Positions 34,221 to 49,200 of a DNA stretch of 64,000 nucleotides are shown piece by piece. The notes under the pieces were generated by a model, which saw nothing but the letters and a program-made list of their open reading frames with translations, was not told where the DNA came from and made no database searches. Numbering within the stretch: position 1 is the stretch's first letter; every line of letters begins with the position of its first letter. Made by a program: the position numbers and the translations under genes. The stretch is from Heterodera schachtii (Eukaryota > Nematoda > Chromadorea > Rhabditida > Heteroderidae). The stretch covers positions 233,596 through 297,595 of the forward strand of contig SIJG01000006.1 in NCBI GenBank assembly GCA_023374025.1, in the 5' to 3' direction.

Positions 34221-37200
34221 TCACTTCCCATTGATCACTTCCGCTTTTATTTTTGCTGCAATTCGTCGCCTCACTTCGTCCACTTCACTGTTTTGTTCCA
34301 TCAATTCACGTGCTGCTTTTGCTGTCTGAGGACGCGAATCGTTTATTTGTTTAGCGGCCTCCTTAAATAATTTTGTTTAATAATAAATCAAAATAATGAT
34401 TATTTTTTAAAATAATTTTAAAGATTTATTATAATAAAAGCGAGGATAGAATATACCGTAAATCCTGTATTTGAAGGCCCGGGCCTTCTATTTTTCAACC
34501 CCTCCAAAAAGGGGCCTTTAATTAGATGGGGGCCTTCTACCAAGGGGGGGGGGGCCTTCAAATACAGGATTTACGGTATATAAATAACATTTTTTTAAAC
34601 CAATTAAATAAATAGTAGTTTATTATAGAGTATCCAAAAGGAACATTTAAATTATTTTTTTTATTTTTTAAAATTTGTTTAATTTTCATTATTTAATTCT
34701 ATTAAAAATAATTAAATTATTTTTACAATTAATTGTTTTTCGCGCTCTTGACTTTTTTTCTTCAGTAATTTGTCCCTTTGTTCCCGTAAATATTGCCTTC
34801 GATCACTTAATTGGCTCTCTGAAATGCCATCACGCTCCTTTAGTAGACTCTGTTGAAAAAAATAAATAAATATTTAACCCGCAAATAATCATTCAAAATA
34901 CTATAGAAAATTCTTACACGGTATGCCAAGTCGCCGCCTTTTGGCTAAAAAAATAAATTTTAAATTATTTATGTTGGCATTTTCTCCATTTGATAACATA
35001 TTTTTTGAAATTTATTAAATTAAAATTTACGGTTTCGTTTTTCATTTCTTTTCTTTGTTGCGGTACGTGGATTTGGCCCAACGAGATCCGCTTTTCCACC
35101 ATCTTCGCTGGCTTTCGATTTTCCTCTTTAATCCCTTCATCTCTAATCTTCGGCCTTTCCTCTTTAATCGATGGCTTTTCCTCCATTTTTACGTAATTTG
35201 CATTTTCATTGAGCAAATCCGCCGCACTTTTGCGCCGTTTTTCAACCAAATTTGGCACAATTTTCAATTGTGCCAGATTTGTTGATGCTGTCGTCGTGCC
35301 ACTCGTAATTGGTGAAGGGCTAATGACGAAATTTGTCTTTTCGTCAATTTTCACAGATTTTTCGGCATTTTCCAATTTTTGTGCTGATGTGCCTGGTAAT
35401 TTTTCTGCTTCTTCGGTGCTCAATTTTAACCTGCTGAATGAATGCGCACTCTAAAAGAATTAACAAATTAAATCTCTTTTAATAACGAATAATTTTTTTT
35501 TAAATAATTATTTTAAAGAAAATATTTAAATAATAATTTATAAAATTTACAAGAAAGTTCATAAAATTCAAAAAAGTTTTATTCGTTTTTCTCTATTTTA
35601 TTTTATTAAAATTATTAATGTTTTTGCAAATAAACTAAAAAAAACTATTAAATTTAAAAACTATGAAAAATTATATAAAAATTTTTTCTCTTAGAACATT
35701 TTTGCTTATAATGATGTACAGAAGGAAACCTCAAAAAAAATTTCTTTTTTCTTAATTGTAGACAAAAATTTTTTTTTAGTTAATTGAAAAAAACTCAAAT
35801 TTTATACATTAATTTAAAATTTAAAATTTATATACTTATTCACCTTATTCAGTGCTTGTTCCATCAAAAATTGTTCTCTCCTACACATTTCTTCCAGTGC
35901 CGATTTGTCCATTAGACTTTCGCGAATTGCCGCATCCATTTGTGCAAGCATTTCCTTTTGCATTTGCTGAGCACGTTCCCATTCATCACGACTTTGTCTT
36001 AATTTATTTATTTTATTTTATTATTTAAATTAGGGCTCCCAGATCTGAGGATTTATCCTCATTTTGTGGTTTTTTGATAAGTCAATGAGGATTTTTTTTT
36101 TTTTTTGAAATGCTGATTTGAGGATTTTTGTGGCTTTTTGAGAAATTTTGAGGATTTTTGAGGCTTTTGCGTCAGAATCTTTTAAATTTTGATAAATTGA
36201 CATAGGTAATGTTTGACAATTATTTAATTTGAATTTTGGTTTTTAATAGAGTATCAAACGGAAATCTCACCCAAATTTAGCCAAAAAATTACAATTTTGA
36301 AAATCCACAAAATAATGAATTTTTTAAATGAAAATCTACTAAAAATATGGTCAAAATTCTCAATTTTTTCCCCCGCCGGCGGCGCCTATCGGCACCGACG
36401 GACCGACCCTAAAAATCCTTTTTTTTTTTTTAATTTGCTCAAAATTGCAAAATTTAGCCAGTTTTGTGGACAAATCTGTTAACAAATCACATTAAAAATT
36501 ACAAAAATTTTTCCGGCGCCGCCTATCGGCACCGCCGGCCCCCCAATTCCACAAGTTTTTTAGAAAAAGCGCCGCAAGAAAATCAACTTCGATTTTTCAT
36601 GCTCAGAATCTCATAAAATGCTTCTTTCTAACAAAAAATTGCTCAAATTGGTCATGGAAAATTAGAAATATAACATTTTAACATTTTAAACGTGTTTTGA
36701 ATAAATTTTGTAAAAATGAGGCTTTTTTGCCTGCCAAATGAGGCTTTTGAAAATTTTGATCTGGGAGCCCTGATTTAAATATACGTGCTGAGCCGAACCT
36801 AAAAAAAAAGTATCAATGACAACAATATTTAAATGTAATTATTATTTTAAATTTATTTGTTAAATAATGAATCATACACTTAGCATAAACTTAGTCAAAT
36901 TAATGAAACTTGGTATTGGGCGATAGCTCTATGTATTCTCTTCAATCTTATGTAATTAAAAAATCTAACAAAATTTTTTACAAAAAGTTGTAATTAAGAA
37001 AATTTCGTACCAATTTAGACACAATAACTTTGTCCCTAGCTTTTTTAAAACTCATTAAACAAAATTCATAGAGAAATCTTTGGGCTATCTTATCATTTTA
37101 AAATTGTAGTAACTTTTTTAAGAAACAACCAATTATAATTTTCTTTTATAATTTGATAGCCGAAAGGTTTTTCTATAAACGTCTGTTAAATTAAAAAAAT

Positions 37201-40200
37201 TTTTAATGAATTTTAAAAAAACTAGGGACAAAATTATTGAGTCTAAATTTGTAAGAAATTTTTTGATTATAACTTCTTGTAAAAATTTTAAAATATAAAA
37301 GTTTTTGTAATTTTTTTTTTTGTAATTTTTTATTACTTGCGAAAAATGTATAGAATGTTTTGGTTAATGAATGAGGTTTATTCAGAGCTTCGATCTAATC
37401 GCAAAATCATGAAAAAAACACTATTGATATTATTAACATATGTGAATTTATTTCCAAGAAAATTTGGGTGTATTCCTCCCAAAAAAAAAAAAAATTTTTA
37501 AACCAAAAAACTAGCACGTTTTGAAAATTGGAAACAATTTTCATCAATAATTTCGGTTAAAAAATTTCAAATTTTGCTCCAACGGCTCCTTTCTGCACCT
37601 GCTAGATCACTAAGTTCCTTTGTTTTCTTAAAAATGGATAATTTTTGATATAAACCAAAACTTTTTCGGGATATGATCCTGATTTTAAAAATCCTACAAA
37701 ATTTTCAAACATCCGAGTGAGATTCTAAATACAATATTTTTTTGGCTTAAATTTTTCCATAATTGTTTAATTACAAAATTAAATATTTATATACCTTTTA
37801 TTAATTTTAAAACAAATCTTTTACTTGAGCACTGATAACATGATGAATCGCTCACTATCATCCTCATCAGTCAACGAATTCCACATCTCCGCTTCCTCCT
37901 GTCCAAGCTTCAGCGAACTGGGCAAAAGTCCGTTCAAATGCTTAATGTAATTAATTAATTAATTAGTATGATTTAATTAATCAACGATTAAAATTTAATG
38001 AATTACTACCTCAATCATTTTCAATGCTTGCAATTGCAATTCAATATTTTTACGCATCATCATCGGCACAAACACGTCAAAGTCTTGGGCAGCAACAATT
38101 GGCTCCAAAAGAAGCTGCAAATTTTGTTGTAATTAATTAATTACCCGCGTATTTTAAAGGGATATTGAGCGCTTTAGGACTAATTATCATGAAAATTGTA
38201 TTTTCATAAAAAAAAGTTTTCGAATTTTTTCCTCTAATTTTTTAGAATATTTTTTTCTACAAATTTATTTAATGTTTAATCTCACTCGCATGGATAAATA
38301 GAGCGGCGATAAAGAAAATAATCAAAAATAACATCCAAACAAATTTTTTTTTTCAATAAAAAAGCTTAGATTTTTTTATAAATTTACAAAAATTTGAAAA
38401 AATTATTAATTTCATTATAAAATTTCGAAAACGCAAGAATTTTTCAATTTTTTTTCTTGAAACTTTCTTTTATACATTGGTCCAATAAAAAAATGAAAAA
38501 TTGGCTTATAAACTTTTTTTTCAACATTTAGCCAAGAATTTGGTTGCCAAAAAGGTACTTTTGAAAAAAAAAAACAAATTTAAATTTAAAAAAAATGCAA
38601 AAATATGCGCCAAAAACTACCAAATCCGTACGTATTAAGGATGAAAGCAAATAAGGACATTTAAAATATTTTTTTTTAAATACACTTATAATAATTTATT
38701 TAAAACTAATATTGGTCACAGCTTTTCTAATAATTTTTTTTTGGGAAATCTCTCCAGTTTTCTTATAAATTCATCCATTTAGTACAGAATATCGAATATA
38801 TGAGAACGGAAATAAAATTAAGGACATTTAAAATAAATTTTTTTTTTAATACAGATACAAAAATTTTATAAAACCTAAGACTTGGTCACAGTTTTTTTGC
38901 TATTTTTACTTCAATTTTTCCCCATTCTTTTGTTGAATATTTTCTTCCTTTTTGGCTTTATTTTTTCTTTTATTTTATAATATTTTTCAATTATTTCTAT
39001 TTTTTTTCTTCACATTTTTCTCCAAATATTTCAACAAATGACTTTTGTTCCATTTTTTTCTTTTCTGCTCCAAATTGGCCAATTTTGATGATTAACAAAA
39101 CAATTAAAAATAATAGATGGAATAATTTCATTTGCTATAATATCTTTGGTAAAAATCTTTCAAATTAGTAATAATTATAGATTAAGTTATACAATTTAAT
39201 GATGGAATTTAAGATTTTAAGATTTTTCTGCTGTATGAATTATTATTTTTTATTGCATTTTAACATTAAAAATGCGAATTTATTGCTTTTGATTGATTTT
39301 AAATATGGATTAATCGAAAACAGGACATTTTTCTTGTTGATTATTCCAAAATCAGGACAGAAAAACGGGTAAAATTTCATATCATCAGGACAATCGTAAA
39401 AACCAGCAGGACATTTTGATAAAATAAAAAGTCTTTCAGCTTTTATTTTCGAAAATAATCAAAAATAAAAAAGGCAAAAATTCGCTTTTTTTCGTTTTAA
39501 ATCAGGACAGGCAGAAAATTTTACATACTCAAGAAAAAACGGATCAGTAAAAGCATTAAAAAAGGAAAAATCCCAAAAAATGAGTGATTCGGAAATTTAA
39601 TTGTAATTTTTATTATTATTTCTTTAATTCAAAATATTTTTCTTTTTCGCATTTGTCCTGACAATAAATGCTCAATTGCATCATTTATTAGTTAGAAATA
39701 AAAGTTAAAATTGATCGAATCCAATTGAAAAAATAAACGGATTTTATGCCAGTTATCTTGACAATGATTTAATAAAAATATAAGAAAATTAATCGGTTTT
39801 TCTATCATAAATAATTATTTTCTTGGAAATTTATCGTTTTTTTTTCATAGCTTTTGGTTTTTCTATTTTTGATCCTTCAAAATTTCTTCTCCTAATTGTT
39901 TCTTCCATTTTGAAATGGTCGTTCTATCAATTTTCATCATTTTGGCAAATTCTTTATCACGCATTTTTGAATATATTTTTGATTTTTTTCTTCATCAGTT
40001 TTTGATTTATGACTTTTATGTATTTGTTTTTGAAGAGCAAATTCTTTAATCCATTTATAAATTTTGATTCGATTTGTCCTCAATTTTTTTGCTATTTTCG
40101 AATTAATTTTTCCCCATTCTTTTGCCGAATATTTTCTTCCTTTTTGCTTTATTTTTTCTTTTATTTTATAAAATTTTGCAATTATTTCTCTTTTTTTGTC

Positions 40201-43200
40201 TTCATTCAAGTTTGATGATGAATAAAATAATTAAAAATAATTGCGGGAATAATTTCATTTTCTTTATAATTCTTTGGTAAAAACTTTTAAATTAGCAATT
40301 AATATAAATTAATTTATTGAATTTAATAAAATTATTTATTTATTCACAATTTTTCAGATATTTTTTAATGAAAATTTCTTCAATTTTTCTTAAAATCCCT
40401 CATTTAAACCCTCCAAAATCTCTTTCCCAAATTGTTTTTTCCATTTTAAATGTCCGTTCGATCAACTTGCATCATTTTTAGCAATTTCACTTTAACTCTT
40501 TTTTGGGTTTTCTTTTTTTATTTGCAAATATTTTTTCATTTTTTAATTTTCTGTTATTTTTTTACAATTGTTCGGGTGATGACCCCGAGAGAGACATTTT
40601 AATTATTTTATTTATGTTATTTTCCTCTCTCTGTCTCCCGCACTATTTCTCTCAATTAATTGTGTCTGTGCTCCCTTTTTTATGTCAGACACAGCATTCC
40701 TCCCCCACATTGTGACCCCCGCTCATTTCCATCGTTCATTCTGTCTTCTTGTTGTATTCCCACATTTCCTCCAATTGTCCTCCGCCCCAAATATTTATTT
40801 ATTTGTTTTCCAATAAATACATTGATTATTTATTGGACTGTTTAGCTCGGTTAGGTAAGACCGAACAATTGGCGACGCCCCCCTTCGACTCAAGCCGGGT
40901 TGGCTGAGCATCATCATCGTCTAAAGCCGAGTCGGCAATCATCCAATTTTGAAATTCTAAGGCCGAGTTGGCTATCTTCGAATTTCACAAGCCGAGTCGG
41001 CCATCACCAAATTTTGAAATTCTAAAGCCGGGTTGGCTATCATCGAATTTCACAAAGCCGGGCTGGCATTCGACAAACAGAAGTTAAACAAAACTGCGAA
41101 ATTCTTCAAAGCCGAGTTGGCATTCGATATAAATTGCTGAAAGCGAACACAACTCAAAAATGGCTGCGAACCTCGACCAATTGGTGAGACTGATGACACA
41201 GCAACAGCAACAATTTGAGGACCAACAGAGATTGGTGCAGCAACAGTCGCAACAAATTGCGCAGTTGCTAGCAAACCAAAATGCTGCAAACATCGCAGCT
41301 GGTCAACAAAATCCGCCAAATGCAGTTGCCATTCCCTCACTGCCGGACATTTCGCTGTTCGAAGCGTGTGATGAGAAGAGTCGTGTGAGCGAATGGCTCG
41401 ACCGATTCAAATTCACCCTCGACTGCGCCGCGCCAACAGCAAGTGATCAAATCAAGGTCAAGTCGCTGATGAACAAGCTGAGCGAGATGGCTTTCAGCGA
41501 GTATAGCCGCTCAGTTCTGCCAGCTTCAGTCACCGATTTCGACTTTCCAACGACAGTGCAGAAACTGGAGAAGCTTTTCGCCAAACCCCAATCGATCTTC
41601 GTCGACAGGTATGAATGCCTGAAAGCGGTGAGGGGAGATGGCGAGGACTTCCGGCACTTCATCAATCGGCACCAAAAGCTGCTGAACGACTTCAAATTCG
41701 ACGATTTGAAGAAAGAGCAATTTTACTCGTTAATGCTCTTGACGGCACTCAAAGCGCCGAGCGACACAACACTGAGGCAACGGATTTTGGCCAAATTGGC
41801 AACGGACGGACAAAACGTGTCGTATGACGGAATAGTGGAAGATTTAATAAACTTCCAGTCAACGATTGCGGAGGCAAGAGCGATCGAAACGCCGATCAGC
41901 TCTCGGAATGTTAATGCTGTCCACCAAAAGGACAAGCAAAAATTCCTGCCGAAGAACAAATTCCCCAAAAGTGGACAAACCACAACGGCAAACAAAAGTT
42001 GTTGGCGATGCGGAGAATGTGACCATCCGCCATTCAACTGCCGATTCAAAGTGACAAAGTGTCCGAAATGTGGTACCAATGGTCACTTGGGAAAGAAATG
42101 TGAAAGTGTTCAGGCATGGAGGAAACAACAAAGTGCAAAGATGATGGGAAACAAGAAAATCGGACATTTGAGGATCGGAATGACCTCATGTTCGATCAAT
42201 GCACTTTCGTTGATGCAGATCAAAATTCTGCTGAACCAACAAAACGTCCAATTCTTCCTTGACACCGGATCGGACATCGACGTGATTGATGAGTTGACTT
42301 ATGCCGACATTGGCAAGCCACCGATCGAACCGTGCTACGAAATTGGTAAAACCTTTGATGGACAAGAAGTTCCATTCATTGGAAAAGGTTATGGCATATT
42401 CAAATTCGGCGAGATTGAAGTGAAGCGCCCATTTTACGTGGCAAAAGCTGGCTCACTTAATCTGCTGAGTTGCCAAACCATGGACAAATTTGGCTTGTTG
42501 GATGAAATGAAGCAGAAGATCAGCGAAGTGGCAGTAAATTTGTGCAATGCCGGCCGCCCAAAGGGAGAGAAAATTATCCACAGTGGCACCAAACAAATGG
42601 CCGGAACAGAGGCCAAAATTGAGGCATTGAAAAGGGCCTTTCCCGAAGTCGTTAAAGACGGGTTAGGACTCTGCACAAAGGAGAAGGCACGACTGTCGTT
42701 GAAAGAAGACGCCGTACCCATTTTTCGAAAGGCACGTCCTGTGCCATACAACTCTTTGGAAGTTGTCGAAAAAGAATGGGGCCGATTGGAAAAGATGGGC
42801 GTGATCAGCAAAGTCGACCATTTGAACTGGGCAGCGCCTATTCTGATTGTGAAAAAGGCCGATGGCTCAGCGCGACTTTGCATCGACTACTCGACAGGTC
42901 TTAATGATGCGCTTCTCGACTGCCAACACCCGCTCCCAGTTCCTGAGGATATTTTTGCCACCCTGAATGGAGGTAAAATCTTTTCCCAGATTGATCTGAG
43001 GGACGCGTATTTGCAAATCGAATTGGACGAAGAATCCAAAGATTTGTGCGGATTGGCCACACACAAAGGGAACTACCGAATGGAACGGTTACCCTTTGGT
43101 GTAAGGTCGGCACCAAGCATTTTCCAATCAATTATGGATAAAATGCTGGCCGGACTAAATTTTGCCACCGCTTACTTGGACGACATAATCGTTGTCAGCG

Positions 43201-46200
43201 CAACGACTGAACAACACGTCCAACATTTGGAAGAAGTCTTCTCTCGAATCCAAAGTTATGGATTCCGAGTCAAATTGGAAAAATCGACCTTCTTCCGAGA
43301 CCAAATCAAGTATTTGGGTCAAATAATCGATCGGAATGGACGCCGACCGGACCCAGCAAAAACTCATGCAATCGCTCAAATGCCGGCTCCAAAAGACATT
43401 TCGTCACTTCGATCATTCCTCGGCATGGTAAACCATTACCAACAGTTCGTCAAGAACATGCGCTTCACGCGGAAGCCTTTGGACGACATGCTGAAGGATG
43501 ACGTTGAATGGAAGTGGACGGAAGAACGACAAAAAGCATTCCAAAAATTGAAGGAAGTGCTTACATCGGAACTGCTCCTCACCCATTATGATCCTAAATT
43601 GGACATAATTGTGGCAGCCGATGCGTCGGAACTCGGAATTGGGGCCGTCATCTCCCACAAATTTCCGAACGGACAAAGCAAAGCAATTGCACATGCCTCA
43701 AGGTCACTCACTCCAGCAGAGAAAAACTATTCTCAAATTGAAAAAGAGGGCCTGGCATTGATTTTTGCAGTGCAAAAGTTCCACAAAATGATCTACGGCA
43801 GACACTTCAAATTGCAAACTGATCACAAACCGCTGATCAGTATCTTCGGAAGCAAAAAAGGCATAAGGCAGTGCAGCGCAAATCGGCTGCTTCGCTGGTC
43901 ACTCACTTTGCTGGCCTACGACTTCGACATTGAATATGTCAATACCAACGATTTTGGTCAGGCCGATGCACTTTCCCGCCTAATTGCCAAAGAATATGAA
44001 TGTGATGATGAACGAGTGATCGCCGCGTGTAACATCGACGAGGATCTTGGAACTGTTTTGGATATGGCAAAGCAAATTCTGCCAATCAAATTTGAAAATT
44101 TGGGCTCTGAGTCCAAAAAGGACAAAACAATGCAAATTGTTATGAAATTCGTCAGAGACGGTTGGCCTGATGAACGCAAATTGGCGCCACAATCAGAAGA
44201 GATTGAGCTTTTCGGCAGAAGAAAAGCTGATCTGACAATTTTGAAAGAATGTCTGATGTATGGCGAAAGAATTGTGATCCCTGAAATTTTCCGGACCAAA
44301 ATTTTGACACTGCTACACAAGGGCCATCCTGGAATTAAAAGGATGAAACAACTCGCCCGGCAGTACGTCTTCTGGCCGAAATTGGATCAACAAATCGAGG
44401 AATTCGTCAAGAATTGTGCACCGTGTCAATTGGCCGCAAAGGCACCGACAAAAACGGATTTGCACTCATGGCCAAAATCAACGCGGCCATGGCAACGAAT
44501 TCATGCCGATTATGCGGGCCCTTTCTTCGTAAAAGAATTTCTGATTGTTGTAGACTCATACTCTAAATACCCGGAGGTATTCGAAATGACCACAAAATCA
44601 GCGGCCGCAACAATCGAACGACTACGGTATCTGTTCACACGACACGGTATACCTGAAACACTGGTAACCGACAACGGAACGCAGTTCGCCGCCAGTGAAT
44701 TCGCTAAATTCACAGAAGCAAATGGAATTGCTCATCTCTTTTCCGCTCCGTACAACCCAATGTCCAATGGACAAGCGGAACGGTTCGTGGACACTTTTAA
44801 GAGAGCATTTCGAAAAATAAAAGGGGAGGGAGTGCCGAATAAGGAAATTATCAACACTTTCCTGGTCACTTACCGCACGACACCGAACGATTCGCTGCCG
44901 GACGCAAAATCCCCTGCCGAAATGCTCCTTGGCCAAAAACCGCGCACAACGATTGATCTCCTAATGCCGCCTCTTCCGCAGCCAACGGAGAGAGACACCA
45001 AAATGGAGCAACACTTCAATCGCCGGTTTGGCACCCGACCGCAGAAATTTGTGTCAAATAAGCCAGTTTGGGCTCGACACCGACTCTCGCAGAATTGGAG
45101 AGCAGGAACAATTTGTGAGTGCACCGGAGTCATTTACACGGTCAAATTCCCCGACGGTTCGACAAATCGCTTTCATGCGAATCAATTGAGAAACCGGGAA
45201 AACACCGAAAATGGCCACGAACCATTGGCAATTTTAAATGAGGCATTCCATCTGCCGATCACCGCACCGAACGTTGGAATTGTAGGGCAGGACCTTGAGC
45301 CAAGGCCTAACCCGATCAACGATGAGCACCAGGACGAGATCGAACCTGAGCAGGCCCGTCGAAGCCCGACACCGCCGCAACAAGTGCCGCGCCGGAGTGG
45401 ACGAAACCGCCGAGCCCCTGATCGGTACTCGCCCGGATGAGCCAATCAAAAGGGGAGGTGTTCGGGTGATGACCCCGAGAGAGACATTTTAATTATTTTA
45501 TTTATGTTATTTTCCTCTCTCTGTCTCCCGCACTATTTCTCTCAATTAATTGTGTCTGTGCTCCCTTTTTTATGTCAGACACAGCATTCCTCCCCCACAT
45601 TGTGACCCCCGCTCATTTCCATCGTTCATTCTGTCTTCTTGTTGTATTCCCACATTTCCTCCAATTGTCCTCCGCCCCAAATATTTATTTATTTGTTTTC
45701 CAATAAATACATTGATTATTTATTGGACTGTTTAGCTCGGTTAGGTAAGACCGAACAATTGGCGACGCCCCCCTTCGACTCAAGCCGGGTTGGCTGAGCA
45801 TCATCATCGTCTAAAGCCGAGTCGGCAATCATCCAATTTTGAAATTCTAAGGCCGAGTTGGCTATCTTCGAATTTCACAAGCCGAGTCGGCCATCACCAA
45901 ATTTTGAAATTCTAAAGCCGGGTTGGCTATCATCGAATTTCACAAAGCCGGGCTGGCATTCGACAAACAGAAGTTAAACAAAACTGCGAAATTCTTCAAA
46001 GCCGAGTTGGCATTCGATATAAATTGCTGAAAGCGAACACAACTCAAAAATGGCTGCGAACCTCGACCAATTGGTGAGACTGATGACACAGCAACAGCAA
46101 CAATTTGAGGACCAACAGAGATTGGTGCAGCAACAGTCGCAACAAATTGCGCAGTTGCTAGCAAACCAAAATGCTGCAAACATCGCAGCTGGTCAACAAA

Positions 46201-49200
46201 ATCCGCCAAATGCAGTTGCCATTCCCTCACTGCCGGACATTTCGCTGTTCGAAGCGTGTGATGAGAAGAGTCGTGTGAGCGAATGGCTCGACCGATTCAA
46301 ATTCACCCTCGACTGCGCCGCGCCAACAGCAAGTGATCAAATCAAGGTCAAGTCGCTGATGAACAAGCTGAGCGAGATGGCTTTCAGCGAGTATAGCCGC
46401 TCAGTTCTGCCAGCTTCAGTCACCGATTTCGACTTTCCAACGACAGTGCAGAAACTGGAGAAGCTTTTCGCCAAACCCCAATCGATCTTCGTCGACAGGT
46501 ATGAATGCCTGAAAGCGGTGAGGGGAGATGGCGAGGACTTCCGGCACTTCATCAATCGGCACAAAAAGCTGCTGAACGACTTCAAATTCGACGATTTGAA
46601 GAAAGAGCAATTTTACTCGTTAATGCTCTTGACGGCACTCAAAGCGCCGAGCGACGCAACACTGAGGCAACGGATTTTGGCCAAATTGGCAACGGACGGA
46701 CAAAATGTGTCGTATGACGGAATAGTGGAAGATTTAATCAACTTCCAGTCAACGATTGCGGAGGCAAGAGCGATCGAAACGCCGATCAGCTCCCGGAATG
46801 TTAATGCTGTCCACCAAAAGGACAAGCAAAAATTCCTGCCGAAGAACAAATTCCCCAAAAGTGGACAAACCACAACGGCGAACAAAAGTTGTTGGCGATG
46901 CGGAGAATGTGACCATCCGCCATTCAACTGCCGATTCAAATTGACAAAGTGTCCGAAATGTGGTACCAATGGTCACTTGGGAAAGAAATGTGAAAGTGTT
47001 CAGGCATGGAGGAAACAACAAAGTGCAAAGATGTTGGGAAACAAGAAAATCGGACATTTGAGGATCGGAATGACCTCATGTTCGATCAATGCACTTTCGT
47101 TGATGCAGATCAAAATTCTGCTGAACCAACAAAACGTCCAATTCTTCCTTGACACCGGATCGGACATCGACGTGATTGATGAGTTGACTTATGCCGACAT
47201 TGGCAAGCCACCGATCGAACCGTGCTACGAAATTGGTAAAACCTTTGATGGACAAGAAGTTCCATTCATTGGAAAAGGTTATGGCATATTCAAATTCGGC
47301 GAGATTGAAGTGAAGCGCCCATTTTACGTGGCAAAAGCTGGCTCACTTAATCTGCTGAGTTGCCAAACCATGGACAAATTTGGCTTGTTGGATGAAATGA
47401 AGCAGAAGATCAGCGAAAAAAAAGTGCGAAAAAATTTCAAAAAGTACCTCTTTTAAACTAGCGCCCCAAATTCTTTCTTTAATCATTTAATTACATTAAT
47501 TAAACATAATTTACTCAAATTTCTAAAAAAAAGCCACAATTGGGCTAATTTTAGAAAAATTTATAAATTTCATCAATAATTATGCGTTAATAAAAAAAAT
47601 TGTGCAATAAGCAAAAAATTCCGTAATTTTACTATAAAAATAAATAAATAAATGCAAAACAACAGTAGAAAAAAATATCTTTATTGATAGAATATAATAA
47701 ATAATATTCAATCTCATAATTATTGCAATGCAAAACTTTGATTTTATTATAATTTTGGTTTTCGGTTTTATTTTCATTTGAATTTTTTAATCGTTTTTTT
47801 GCAGAAATATTTTTTTCCTTTTTTATTTTTTGATTAAATAAATTTTTTTATATTATTTCTTTAATTTAAAAAAGATTCTTCTTTTTTAAATTTATACTGA
47901 TTTTTCGCATTTGTCCTGAGGATAAAAAAATTTATACCCAATTTTTTAATGTAAATTTTTTTGCCATTTGCCACCACGAAAATATGATAATTATTATGTT
48001 TTTTTTTTAAATTTTCCTGGTTTTGCAATCAATCCAAAGCAATAAATTCTCATTTGCATCATTTATTAGTAAGAATTAATTCTTAAACATCTAAAATTTC
48101 GCAAATTCCTTCACCAATTTATATTAATTAAAACATATATTTATTTCCATAAGTTTTTACCCTTTGTTAAGAAAATGAAATTATTGCTAATAATATTTTT
48201 AATGATATTTTTGATTATCAAAATTGTCCAAATTGAATCTGTGAACAAAAACTGTCAACAAAAGTCATTTGTTGAAATATTTGGAGAAAAATGGGAAGAA
48301 AAAGAAGAAGAAAAAAGAAATGAAGATAAAAAAAGAGAAATAATTGGAAAATTTTATAAAATAAAAGAAAAAATAAAGCAAAAAGGAAGAAAATATTCAA
48401 AAAAAGTATGGGGAAAAATTAATTCGAAAATAGCGAAAAAATTGGGGACAAATCGCCAATACATTTATAAATGGATTAAAGAATTAGGACTTCAACAACA
48501 AATACAGAAAAGTTACAATTCAAAAACTGATAAAGAAAAAATTGAAATTGTCAATAAATTCAATTCAATGGCCAATGAATACAAGCCAAATGGACAGTAT
48601 TCGTTAAAAGAATGGAACGAAAATTGTAAAGAAATTTGTACGAAAATTGGAGTTGGCTATGGAACAATTAAAAAATGGAAGAAACAATTTGGCATAAGCA
48701 ATAAAAGAATAACGGAGGAAGAAAAAATGGAAAAAATGAAAATTTATTGGAGAATAAAAAGCAAAAATTCAAAAATGCTTGATAAAGAATTTGCCAAAAT
48801 GATGAAAATTGATAGAACGACCATTTCAAAATGGAAGAAACAATTAGGAGAAGAAATTTTGAAGGATCAAAAATATAAAAACCAAAAGCTATGAAAAAAT
48901 GGATAATTATTCAACCAGAAAAAATATTTACGATAAAAAAGCGATTAATTTTCTTATATTTTTATTAAATCATTGTCAAGATAACTGGCATAAAATCCGT
49001 TTATTTTTTTCTATTGGATTCGATCAATTTTAACTTTTATTTCTAACTAATAAATGATGCAATTGAGCATTTATTGTCAGGACAAATGCGAAAAAGAAGA
49101 ATATTTTGAATTAAAGAAATAAGAATAAAAATTACAATTAAATTTGCGAATCACTCATTTTTTTGGGATTTTTCCTTTTTTTCATGCTTGTACTGATCCG

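Noticed and set aside
41050..47057. Numerous minus-strand and alternate-frame ORFs inside the retrotransposon
   Set aside because: They are shadows of the GC-rich gag-pol frame. No motifs were found.
46050..47456. Stand-alone 468-aa gag-protease host gene
   Set aside because: It follows an LTR and leader identical to the adjacent element and ends at an abrupt breakpoint, so it is a truncated retroelement copy rather than a domesticated gene.
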